Part shown: one piece after another, positions 1-8,600 of the stretch
Numbering within the stretch: the stretch's first letter is position 1
How the letters are laid out: each line of letters starts with the position of its first letter
DNA from: a virus
Direction: 5' to 3' (one strand)
DNA length: 25,775 nt
Virus record (IMG/VR): IMGVR_UViG_3300023178_000237
Span: 1-25,775 of that record
Position numbers and translations under genes: made by a program
Notes under the pieces: model-generated
Seen by the model: the letters and a program-made list of their open reading frames with translations, nothing else
Told to the model about the DNA's origin: nothing
Database searches by the model: none

Positions 1-3000
1 GTAGCAGTTATGTTACCTCTAAATATTGCGTCATTGAATTCTGCAAAACCGTTAGTATATCCAACAGCAGTTTTCTGTATAGACCAACCAGTAGAACCTG
101 CTGAATAATTATCAGATTCTATTGTGTTTGCAATCTTTGCATTTGATATAGCTGCGTCTGCAATCTTTGCAGTGCCTACAGCTAAGTTTTGTATTTTTGC
201 AGAAGTAATAGCAGCATCGTCTATATTTGCAGTTTTAACTAAATCTGCATTTCCTTGTTGTTCTGTTGAAGCAGCAGATTCATTACCAGCATTATCTACT
301 GCTGTAAATCTAAAAAACATTGTTGCAGCACTATCTAAAGATTCACCCTTAAGAGTTGCTACTGCTGGTATTCCTAATCTTAAGAAAGAAGCATCACATG
401 GTATGTTTCCTAATTTAGTTGCTTCTTCTACTGTAAAACCAGATGTAGTTGAACCATATACGTTTAAGTATGACAAGTCAGCAGGTAGTGTAAAATTAGT
501 AACAGAAGATACTGGGTTTCCAGAATTATCTGTCGCTGCTCCTAAATGATGTATTATCTGAACAGCACCCTGTATTGTTGCAATAGTTGTAGCTTCTGCT
601 GGAGTATTAGGTGTAGCTGTATCTACTGCTGTTGTAATAGTTTCATAAACAAATCCTGAAGCTGCACCAGTTGTTACTGCTTGTACTCCTATTTTATAGT
701 CTGTAGCTTTCTGTAAATTTTCTACAGTAAAGCTATTATTACCCCATTGTACAAAGTATCTAGTTGCTCCTCCTAAATCTGGGTTTACTGGTTCAACAGT
801 AACTTCATAATGTAAACCATTTTGAATAACTGTATTGTTTGTATTTTGTGGAGTAACCCACTCTATAAATATAATTGCTTGTTGTGTTCCTAAAGCGTCA
901 GTGTAAAAACTTGAACTTGTTCTTATACCTTCTGAATCAACATCGTCTGGGTCAAGAACTTTCCCTGGTTTATATGACCTTTGTCCTGTAACAGTACCAG
1001 ATAGTTGATTACTAAATCTTAAGTCGTCACCTATTTGTTTGTTTAAGTCACCAACTTCTAAAGAAGTATTTCCACTTTCCCAAACTACATAATCTGTTAA
1101 ATCAATATAAGCAATTCTAAATGGACTAGCAGATACAACTTTTCTTAAGTAAACACCAAAACCTTCTTCAATAGGAAATGTAATACCTACAATTCTAATT
1201 TTTTCTGGGTTAATTATTTGACCTTGCCATACTGCTTCATACGGTTTAGTTCTACCATCTGCAACTGCTTTATCTAAAGTGTCTACAAATCCAACTTCTG
1301 GGTCATAAACAAATATATTGTCTCCTACTTCAAAATCACCTTTGATATCGTAATACTCAAGAGATAGTGATAATGATTTTTTAACCCTAGTAAATTCATC
1401 TAAATATGCCTCTGCTCTTTTGTTAGCCATATTTGTATTAGTATCAGTTTCAGTTACGTATGCTACTCTCATTAATTTATTGCCATGTAGGTCATAATAT
1501 GGAATGTCTGTTAAAAATCTTTCTATTGTGTCAATTTTTTGACCATCAACACCTGAGTCAACTAAGTATTCAACACCAGCAACCCAGTCTTCAGCTTCAA
1601 ACTGTGTAGTCAAAGCATCAGGATTTAAACCTATTATTCCAGGGTCTTCACCAGAACTGTCTCTGACAATTATTGCATTTGGGTCGTTATCTCCATGACC
1701 AACAAATAAACTTTCTCTAGGTCCTGCATCTATTGTTCCGTTATGATTTACTCTAAATTCTGTATCTAATATTGACATAACCTTTTTGATTGCAGAAAAA
1801 ACAGATTCAACATTGTGAGTGCCTTTATAATTGTTAGCAGTGTTATCAATAGTTGGAGCAGTAGTAGAGGGTGTAAAAGCAGTGTCATAAAGAGCTTCAC
1901 CTTTAGTAAATTTAAATCCGTCAATATAACCTTTAAAATAGTTACCTTGTTGTGTTCTACCAATAGATAAATTTAAAGATGCTCTATCTGTTATTCCACC
2001 TGTTTTAGCATCCAATGTATTTCTTTTTATAGTTTTATCATCTATCCATTGTGATACAAGAGCACCATTTTCCCAAGTAGTAAACTTATTACCTTTTCTA
2101 GTTACGGCTCTATGAACCCATTGACCTACAGCTTTGTCTCCTAATTTAACACCATTAGCAATGCTCCATACGGTGCTATCTATACCAGTAACACCATCAA
2201 TAGTACTTTCTGCATATGTATCAGTCATAAATACTTGTAGTTCTCCAGAACCATTATCAAGTCCAAATATAAATCCAGGAACAGAACCATCACCCTGTGC
2301 TGATACTGCTGCTCCATTAGTAGTTTGAGTTGGTGCACTTATATATGTTTGTGCACCTGTGTACCACCTATTATTTATTTGCCAAAACTCAGAAAAGTTT
2401 TTTTGATATATAGGATTGTCTTCATAAAAAGTAAGACTTCCTTCTTCTGTTTCATATATTGAAGCATCACCTGTGTACCACTCTGGTATTCTGTCGCTAC
2501 CTAATCTTATAAGTTCAGCAATAGTATTAGTAACACTACCAACTGGAAGTGTTGATATTACTGTTTCTTCCCAAGAAGGTAATAAATTGGTTGCTGATGC
2601 TACAAAAAAATCTTGCGGTATAGCTGTTCCTTGATACCATTGTGAATTAGTTCTAGGGTCTAATGGTGTAGCAGTAGGATTTACTGCACTATCTGTACCT
2701 AATAAGTCATCTATATCTGCTCTTCTTTGCTTTATCATTGCATCGTCCCAAACAAATATATTTTCCCAAGTAATTTTATTTGAATTTGTAACCCATGGCT
2801 CATAAAGAATTAAATTTACAGCAGGACCTATAGTGTCATTATTTTTTGGATAATCAACAGGTTTTGGTTTACCACCAAAAAACATTAAAGAATATCCTGC
2901 ATCGTTGTAATCACTTAAATCAGATGAACTTGTTACTGCTGTACCGTCTACTTGTTTATACCAATGAACAAATAAAGAATCAGCAAAAGGTTCTTTACCA

Positions 3001-3638
3001 ATCATAAAACATAAGCCAACCATCATGTCAAAATGTTGTTGAGCTAAAGTATTATCATAAGGGAAAGAATCTTCATAATCCTCAAATACAGATTTAACTT
3101 TAGCTATATGTCCTACTAAGTCTGCCGATAACAATGTACTAGCTAATGACTCTGAAAACCTCATATTTGAGTTACTTGAATCGTCACCAGTATATTTAAT
3201 TCTTACACCTAGTGTTTGTTCTGTATTACTAGAATCTAAGTAGTGACCACCATCATCAGAAGTTGCTACACTGTCTCCTTTTTCAATTGGAAAGTTATAA
3301 TCTACGCTGTTAATTTGAAAAGGTATATCTTCATTATAAAAATCATAATATAAAGATTCAGAACCTCTATATTGACCACCACCGTTTAAGTGTGTGTGAC
3401 CATAACCTACTACTAAGTTACCTCTCACACCAGAATGAAAATCAGGGTCAAAAGGAACTCGTCCACCTATAGATTCAGTAAAGTTATCAGAACCACTAGG
3501 TACTGGGTCATTGTCTAAGTAAACTCCATTAAGAGGATATCCTGTGTCATATACATAAGGAACGAATCCTACTCTAGTCTTAATAGCAGCGAGACCATCT
3601 GAGCTTAAGTTTGCGTTAGCTAAATCGAATTGAGGCAT
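1..3638 (-). CDS. Tail hub/tip protein, C-terminal part, with N-terminal GH24-like domain (runs off left edge)
   Basis: This frame is open from an ATG at 3638 to the window edge, giving at least 1212 codons with no stop. Domains in order: residues about 10-230 resemble GH24 (T4-type) lysozyme, with GYGHT at 78-82, an acidic-helix block near 162-174 and QQHFDMMVGLCFMIG at 200-214. Residues 334-428 carry three WYxG motifs. Residues 439-592 are the second half of a LamG-like domain (WVHRAVTRKGNKF, then YIDGFKFTKG). Residues about 600-830 resemble the second half of a Gp37-like tail hub (TEFRVNHNGTIDAGPRESLF). Residues about 915-990 are FN3-like. From about 1130 come AKI repeats and the GFAEFNDAIFRGNITAT signature of J-like/DUF1983 tip proteins. 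The ATG lies one base after the upstream stop and has an AGGGTG ribosome site inside the upstream gene, so the two are translationally coupled. Likely role: virion tail tip, host contact and possibly cell-wall penetration. The domain calls come from recognition by eye. Confidence 0.85.
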   Translation of the reverse strand, partial: MPQFDLANANLSSDGLAAIKTRVGFVPYVYDTGYPLNGVYLDNDPVPSGSDNFTESIGGRVPFDPDFHSGVRGNLVVGYGHTHLNGGGQYRGSESLYYDFYNEDIPFQINSVDYNFPIEKGDSVATSDDGGHYLDSSNTEQTLGVRIKYTGDDSSNSNMRFSESLASTLLSADLVGHIAKVKSVFEDYEDSFPYDNTLAQQHFDMMVGLCFMIGKEPFADSLFVHWYKQVDGTAVTSSSDLSDYNDAGYSLMFFGGKPKPVDYPKNNDTIGPAVNLILYEPWVTNSNKITWENIFVWDDAMIKQRRADIDDLLGTDSAVNPTATPLDPRTNSQWYQGTAIPQDFFVASATNLLPSWEETVISTLPVGSVTNTIAELIRLGSDRIPEWYTGDASIYETEEGSLTFYEDNPIYQKNFSEFWQINNRWYTGAQTYISAPTQTTNGAAVSAQGDGSVPGFIFGLDNGSGELQVFMTDTYAESTIDGVTGIDSTVWSIANGVKLGDKAVGQWVHRAVTRKGNKFTTWENGALVSQWIDDKTIKRNTLDAKTGGITDRASLNLSIGRTQQGNYFKGYIDGFKFTKGEALYDTAFTPSTTAPTIDNTANNYKGTHNVESVFSAIKKVMSILDTEFRVNHNGTIDAGPRESLFVGHGDNDPNAIIVRDSSGEDPGIIGLNPDALTTQFEAEDWVAGVEYLVDSGVDGQKIDTIERFLTDIPYYDLHGNKLMRVAYVTETDTNTNMANKRAEAYLDEFTRVKKSLSLSLEYYDIKGDFEVGDNIFVYDPEVGFVDTLDKAVADGRTKPYEAVWQGQIINPEKIRIVGITFPIEEGFGVYLRKVVSASPFRIAYIDLTDYVVWESGNTSLEVGDLNKQIGDDLRFSNQLSGTVTGQRSYKPGKVLDPDDVDSEGIRTSSSFYTDALGTQQAIIFIEWVTPQNTNNTVIQNGLHYEVTVEPVNPDLGGATRYFVQWGNNSFTVENLQKATDYKIGVQAVTTGAASGFVYETITTAVDTATPNTPAEATTIATIQGAVQIIHHLGAATDNSGNPVSSVTNFTLPADLSYLNVYGSTTSGFTVEEATKLGNIPCDASFLRLGIPAVATLKGESLDSAATMFFRFTAVDNAGNESAASTEQQGNADLVKTANIDDAAITSAKIQNLAVGTAKIADAAISNAKIANTIESDNYSAGSTGWSIQKTAVGYTNGFAEFNDAIFRGNITA
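2354..2481 (-). repeat. 14-bp direct repeat encoding two WYTG motifs
   Basis: The 14 bases CACCTGTGTACCAC (plus strand) occur at 2354-2367 and again at 2468-2481, 114 bases (38 codons) apart and in the same frame. They encode the WYTG motifs at residues 387-390 and 425-428 of the tip protein. A third, diverged copy is WYQG at 334-337. This suggests a small duplicated module between the lysozyme-like and LamG parts. No function is recognised; the aromatic pair and glycine could suit a surface or sugar-binding turn. Confidence 0.5.
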
Positions 3639-3639
3639 T

Positions 3640-4332
3640 TTAATTCACCCTATACTCCCACCATTCTACAGTGAAGTCATCATTTTCTAACTGTAGATGA
3701 TAAGAGTAATCAGCTTCTATATATGACCTACTACCATCAAGATACAGACTAGAACTGCCAAACTTAGCTTGGTCAGTACTTATTTCTGCATTACCATAAA
3801 ATGTTATATCGTGTTTCTTATCAGTTGCGTCTGTAGTTGTTTTAGCACCATCAGTTCCTTCAAAATTAAGTAACAAATCTGTTTGTTCTTTACTTGGGTT
3901 AGTTATAGTTCCTGGTGTAATCGAACGCAGATTTCCACTTTCACCATCACGCAATAAACCATAAGGTGTACCATCTGTAACATTATTTAAAACAAATTCC
4001 AATGATTTATTTTCATAACTTCTTAATTTAGAAACACCACCTGTTTCTGATACAGGCATACCTCTAGCATCTCCGTCACCTAAATAAGTTACTAATCCAA
4101 CACCTTCAATATCTACTGCGTCATCTCCTAATCCTAATGATTGAACTACACCTACATACTCTGCTGAATCCAACATAGCATCGTCATCTAATTCATTTTC
4201 TTCAACTCTTGAAGGTATTATTACTATTTGGTCCCATGCATCTATTGTATTGAGAACAGAGTTAGGTAATTTGTTGTAATCTAATTGAAGTGTAAAACTT
4301 CCTTGAGTCATTAATTTTTCTGTAACTGACAT
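3640..4332 (-). CDS. Tail hub protein, N-terminal part, ending in a half LamG domain
   Basis: A 230-residue protein. Residues about 8-140 look like the first part of a siphovirus Gp37-like baseplate/hub protein: an SFTLQLDYNKLP start, a DAWDQIVIIPSR strand and a GVVQSLGLGDDAVDIEGVG turn, as in hub proteins that report their own reference frame to the tail tube. Residues 151-230 are the first half of a LamG/concanavalin-like domain (LLLNFEG at about 153, then KFGSSSLYLDG, then DFTVEWWEYRVN), and the protein stops exactly there, about 80 residues in. The start overlaps the distal tail gene by one base (TAATG), and the next gene starts one base after its stop. It is probably half of a split tail-tip protein that works with the downstream product. 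A simple truncation that left a non-functional LamG half is the alternative. Confidence 0.75.
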   Translation of the reverse strand: MSVTEKLMTQGSFTLQLDYNKLPNSVLNTIDAWDQIVIIPSRVEENELDDDAMLDSAEYVGVVQSLGLGDDAVDIEGVGLVTYLGDGDARGMPVSETGGVSKLRSYENKSLEFVLNNVTDGTPYGLLRDGESGNLRSITPGTITNPSKEQTDLLLNFEGTDGAKTTTDATDKKHDITFYGNAEISTDQAKFGSSSLYLDGSRSYIEADYSYHLQLENDDFTVEWWEYRVN

Positions 4333-5651
4333 TAAGCTTTCACCAACTTCTGGTATTCATATACATTGTCTAAATATTGGTCTCTTACAGATGTAGCAGT
4401 ATCTCCAGAATTTATACTTGCGTCTTCTTGTGCAAGTTCATAACCTAAAAACACTTTCATTTGAGAACCATTTTTATATAACATTTCTCTAGTAACATCA
4501 TAACTAATAGAGCTAGCACTATCTTCTGCACTACCTAATATCCATTTATTACCATCTTCAGGAGAAGCTGTGTCATCAATTATATAACCAGTGCCAGTTG
4601 CAGCATCAGTTCCAGAAGCAGTAGCAAGTGATAGATTAAATCTTGCTGCTACGTATGAGTTAGCAACTATAGAAACATGATGAGCACCACGTCTTAATGT
4701 AAAATCTACTACTAACCTACCGTCTTTACTATCAGCATTTAGGTAAGTAGTACATCTTACAGTTATACATTCAGGATGGTTTTTAAGTATTTGCATAGTT
4801 CTCCAACCTAACCAATCATCTCCTAGTTGGTCAGAACCAGTAGGTTCACCTTTACTAAATGCCCATGTTTTACTTGATTGATAATCACTTACGTCAAATA
4901 TATAAGTATCAAATAATGCTTGTGTAGTTGATGTATCAAAATCTACTTTTATTAATCCATTTTCTATCGAAAGAGCTGTTGGTTTATTTGTAGAGAATAA
5001 ACCATTTCTAACTTCTAATGCAGTTGTAGTACTTGTATCAGCAAAAGTACCAGTACTAACACGACATGAACCTTTGTAATAGTCTGATGGTTCAACATGA
5101 TAAGTAGCATTTGCATTTCTTAAATTGTTATCTGTTTTGAGTCTTAATGTTGTAGTAGCACCAGTTGCAGTACTAGTTAAATCTTTAGAAAGTCTTGTTC
5201 CGTCTGTTGGTTGACCAGTATGGTAATAATTGTAATGATTTCCAGGGGGAGCATGAAATTGATTTGTTGTGCTAGTTATACTGTGGTCATTGTCTAGTAA
5301 AGCACCAGTAAATCTTGATTCAAATTGTATTTCACCACTTCTACCCATATATTCAAAATCAACTGAATAATTAAAACCAGCTCTAGTGTATCTTTGTGTT
5401 TGAACACTGCTGTTCATTATCTTTACATAACCATCGTAACTAGAGTCACCATCATATGTAAATGGAACAGTAATTCCATATGCTGCCATAGAAATTAACT
5501 CATCTCTAATATACTTAACGTGGTCTAGTGTCAACTCAACACCACCAATCTTACCTGATATACTTAGCTCTCTACCGCCATCTGTTGATGAAAAGTTAAG
5601 ATTTCCAGGTGAAGTAAAGCTAAGACGACCTATATGTACTTGATTTGGCAT
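4332..5651 (-). CDS. Distal tail protein (Dit-like) with large C-terminal domain
   Basis: A 439-residue protein following the tape measure, the usual place for the distal tail protein that forms the ring joining tail tube and tip. Residues 1-130 have a Dit-like pattern: an N-terminal strand (VHIGRLSFTSPG), an SISGKIGG strand, a helix (YIRDELISMAAYG), a VPFTYDGDSSYDGYVKI strand pair and then YSVDFEYMGRSGEIQFES. The remaining 300 residues are Thr/Ser/Asp-rich and mostly beta by composition, like the large C-terminal extensions of evolved Dits, which often bind sugars; no specific binding module is recognised. It shares TAATG overlaps with the tape measure upstream and the hub gene downstream, so all three are probably co-translated in fixed ratio. 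The family call rests on position plus the N-terminal pattern. Confidence 0.75.
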   Translation of the reverse strand: MPNQVHIGRLSFTSPGNLNFSSTDGGRELSISGKIGGVELTLDHVKYIRDELISMAAYGITVPFTYDGDSSYDGYVKIMNSSVQTQRYTRAGFNYSVDFEYMGRSGEIQFESRFTGALLDNDHSITSTTNQFHAPPGNHYNYYHTGQPTDGTRLSKDLTSTATGATTTLRLKTDNNLRNANATYHVEPSDYYKGSCRVSTGTFADTSTTTALEVRNGLFSTNKPTALSIENGLIKVDFDTSTTQALFDTYIFDVSDYQSSKTWAFSKGEPTGSDQLGDDWLGWRTMQILKNHPECITVRCTTYLNADSKDGRLVVDFTLRRGAHHVSIVANSYVAARFNLSLATASGTDAATGTGYIIDDTASPEDGNKWILGSAEDSASSISYDVTREMLYKNGSQMKVFLGYELAQEDASINSGDTATSVRDQYLDNVYEYQKLVKA

Positions 5652-8600
5652 TATCTCCTACTTAATCCTGAACCTGCGTTTCCTTCTTTTTCTAATCTTC
5701 TTAAAGCACCTTGTATTTGAACAGCAGCTTTTCTAGCCTGTATTGGGTCAGTTGGAACTCCTGTTACATTTACATTTAAGTTTTCTACACTTATACTACC
5801 ACTTCTTTCAGAACCTTGAGGTGTTACTCTTAATCCACCTTGAGGTAATGAAGTAACCATTTCTGGTCCATATTCACCTACAAGTGCTCTTCTAAATGGA
5901 GCAACCATTCCACCATATTTTCTCTTAAGAACAACACTAAACTTATCAAATTCTCCTTTTTCATGTGCTTTGTCAAGTCTTTCTACAAGTAGTCTACGTA
6001 ACATATCTTTTTGACCTTTTGCTACTGCGGAATGATAGTCCAATGCTGTTTTACCAGCACCTAATAATACTTCGGCTGTTTGGTTATCACTAGTAGTAGT
6101 TCCACCAGACATATTAATTAATCTAGCTACATGACCTATATTTTGTGGGTCATACATTTGAGCATAAGGAACTCTTGCAGAGTCATATCTATAGTCAAGT
6201 CTTTCTCCATCTTGAGTTCTTGCTAGGTCTACACCTTCTCTTTGAACAGAACTACTCATGTCTGCTACAGTAATACCCTGAGCCTCACTTATTTGTTGTA
6301 CTAATGTTTTATAATCTACTCCAAGTTTAGATAAAGGATTATTTTTATCATTCATAGCAGCTTGTAACTGTGCTGAATTTATTACTACTTGACCAGTATT
6401 ATCAATTGATGTCTGTATTCCATAAAGATACTGAAATGCATTTGCTAAGTCTCTTCTACTACCTTTACCTTTACGTAAGTTTTTTAATGCTGTTTGACTT
6501 CTTAAATAATCCTCTGAACTTTCAAATACATCTCTATTTGCAGCAGTAGAAGTATCATCACCAAAACTAGAAAATCCAGGATTTAATATATCTGATTGAA
6601 TAGAAGATAATGCAGTATCTTCAATACCTGTATCTCCAAATAATCCTCCAATTGATTTTCTGGTATTTAGCTCTGAACGAATGTCTGGGTCAGTACTATA
6701 ATCTGCCCTAGTAGTTGAACCTAAAGCATGACTTAAAGATTCTACATGTTGAGCTCTTTCTAATTCAGTTATATATGTTTGAACTGATTTAATAGCTTTA
6801 TCCATTGATGTTTCAGTATTGTTAGCTAAGTTTATTGTTTTTGTTATTACTGTATCTATAGAACCACCAACACCACCATATGCATCAACTAATGCTTGAA
6901 ATGCAGCTGGTGAAGATTCTGCAAAATCTATAAATGCTTGTCTTGCTTCTTCATATTTAAGTTCGGTTGTGTATACATTTTCTGTTGCAGCTTCTAATCC
7001 GTCATAAGCAGTTTGCAATTCAAAACTAGCATTAGCTTGTTCATCAAGTAAAGCAATTTGTTCTTCTCGTAAAGCAATTAATTCAGGGTCTACTTCTCTT
7101 GCTTTTTCTCTTGCATCGTTTAATTCTTCTTCAGCTATTGATACTTCTAATATTGCAAGTTTTTGTTCATCTAGTGATTTATTGGTACCTTTAAGTTCTG
7201 CTAATTTTTCTTCTGCTACTTCAACATCTAATGATGTAGCTATGCCAGCTTCAGCTGCAAGCCTTACTCTTTCTAATTCTTCTTCAGCTTCTACAATACG
7301 TTTTCTTTCAGATGCAGAAAACTGACCTTTTTGTTTACGCTTCATTTCATCAAGAGCTATTTTCTTTTGTAGTAATCCAGCTTCTTCTGTCATAGTAATG
7401 TTGTTTTTTCTGCCTTTTAGTTCTGCTTCTTGTAAAGCTATTTGATTTTTGATTATTCTTTCACTTAATGTTGAATTCTTTCTTCTAGTAGCCATCAAAG
7501 ATTGTTCTGCTTTCTGGACTGCATAATTAGCAGAAGTAATATCTCTCAATCCACCTGTTACAGCAAACATCATATTCAATGCTTCAGCTATGTCTTGAGT
7601 AGCTTGACTAAATCCATATGTTAAAAATTGAGATACTTCTTGTATTTCTTCTGCAACTGCTTGAACTACTGTATCTCCATTAGCTCTGATTCCTTCAGCA
7701 AATTGTTTATAATATTCCCCTCCATCAAAATATCCTCTTTCACTTATAAAATCTTCCATTTCTGAAAATTTATCATCAGCAGCATCGATACCAGATTGAG
7801 CCATATCAATCATAGCTTTTTCTAAAAATCCATGATTATCTTCCACACCATAAGCAGCACCTTCTGCCATTGGCTTACCAATTTCTCTTGCAACTAACAT
7901 AGATGGGTTTACTACATCAAGAAAAGCTTTTGATTCTTCAATTGCATTTTCCATACCAGAAACTAATGCTGCACCTATTTGTGCTTGACGCTCTTGTATA
8001 CCAATTAAGATACCTTCAGAAGTAGCATTACCTAAAGCAAGACCTTGAGCTTGTGCTTTCGCTTGCTCTTCAGTTGTAAGACCCATGTCAGCTGCATCTT
8101 TAGGTCTCATTCTTTGTAGCAATCCTTCAGCAGTTGCTATTGCTGCTGGGTCTCTTAAGAAGTCTTGTAATATTGATTGAGCAGCTAATCCTTGAGATGC
8201 AATGTCTTTAGCTAACATTGGTGCAATTGATGCTAATCTTCTAACATCTTTATCAAATTTAGAAAGTTGGAAACTTTTTATTGTAAGTTCTTCTAACATA
8301 GCTCTGACGCTTTTTCTCATACGTTTTGGTAAATCGCTAAATATTGTAACTGCATTGCTTGCAGATTTAGCAAGTGTTTCATTTAAGGCTTTTTCAAACT
8401 TGGTCATTTCAAATTCCAATAAGCCAAGACCTTCTAGTTGTTTTTTAGCTTCTTCTAGTTGTTGTTCGTGTAATTGATTTTCTGCCATCATTACAGTTTT
8501 AATTAACTCTTCTCTGTTCATTGTGTGGGCATTTAAATCTTGAGATATAGCATTGTTCATTCTTAAGAATTCAAATCTTTCAATTAATGCTTCATTTTGC

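Noticed and set aside
124-549. Plus-strand 141-codon frame at the left end
   Set aside because: It is antisense to the J-like end of the tip protein; its repeated IFA phrases simply mirror the AKI repeats of the real gene.
1766-1963. Minus-strand 65-codon frame
   Set aside because: It lies in another frame inside the tip protein, over the LamG half, and its Leu-rich translation has no support.
2325-3642. Group I intron or intein as the reason for the split LamG domain
   Set aside because: The cassette has no visible intein splicing motifs, begins with stop plus coupled ATG, and is in frame with the downstream LamG half, so a domain insertion with re-initiation explains it better. I could not test RNA folding for an intron.
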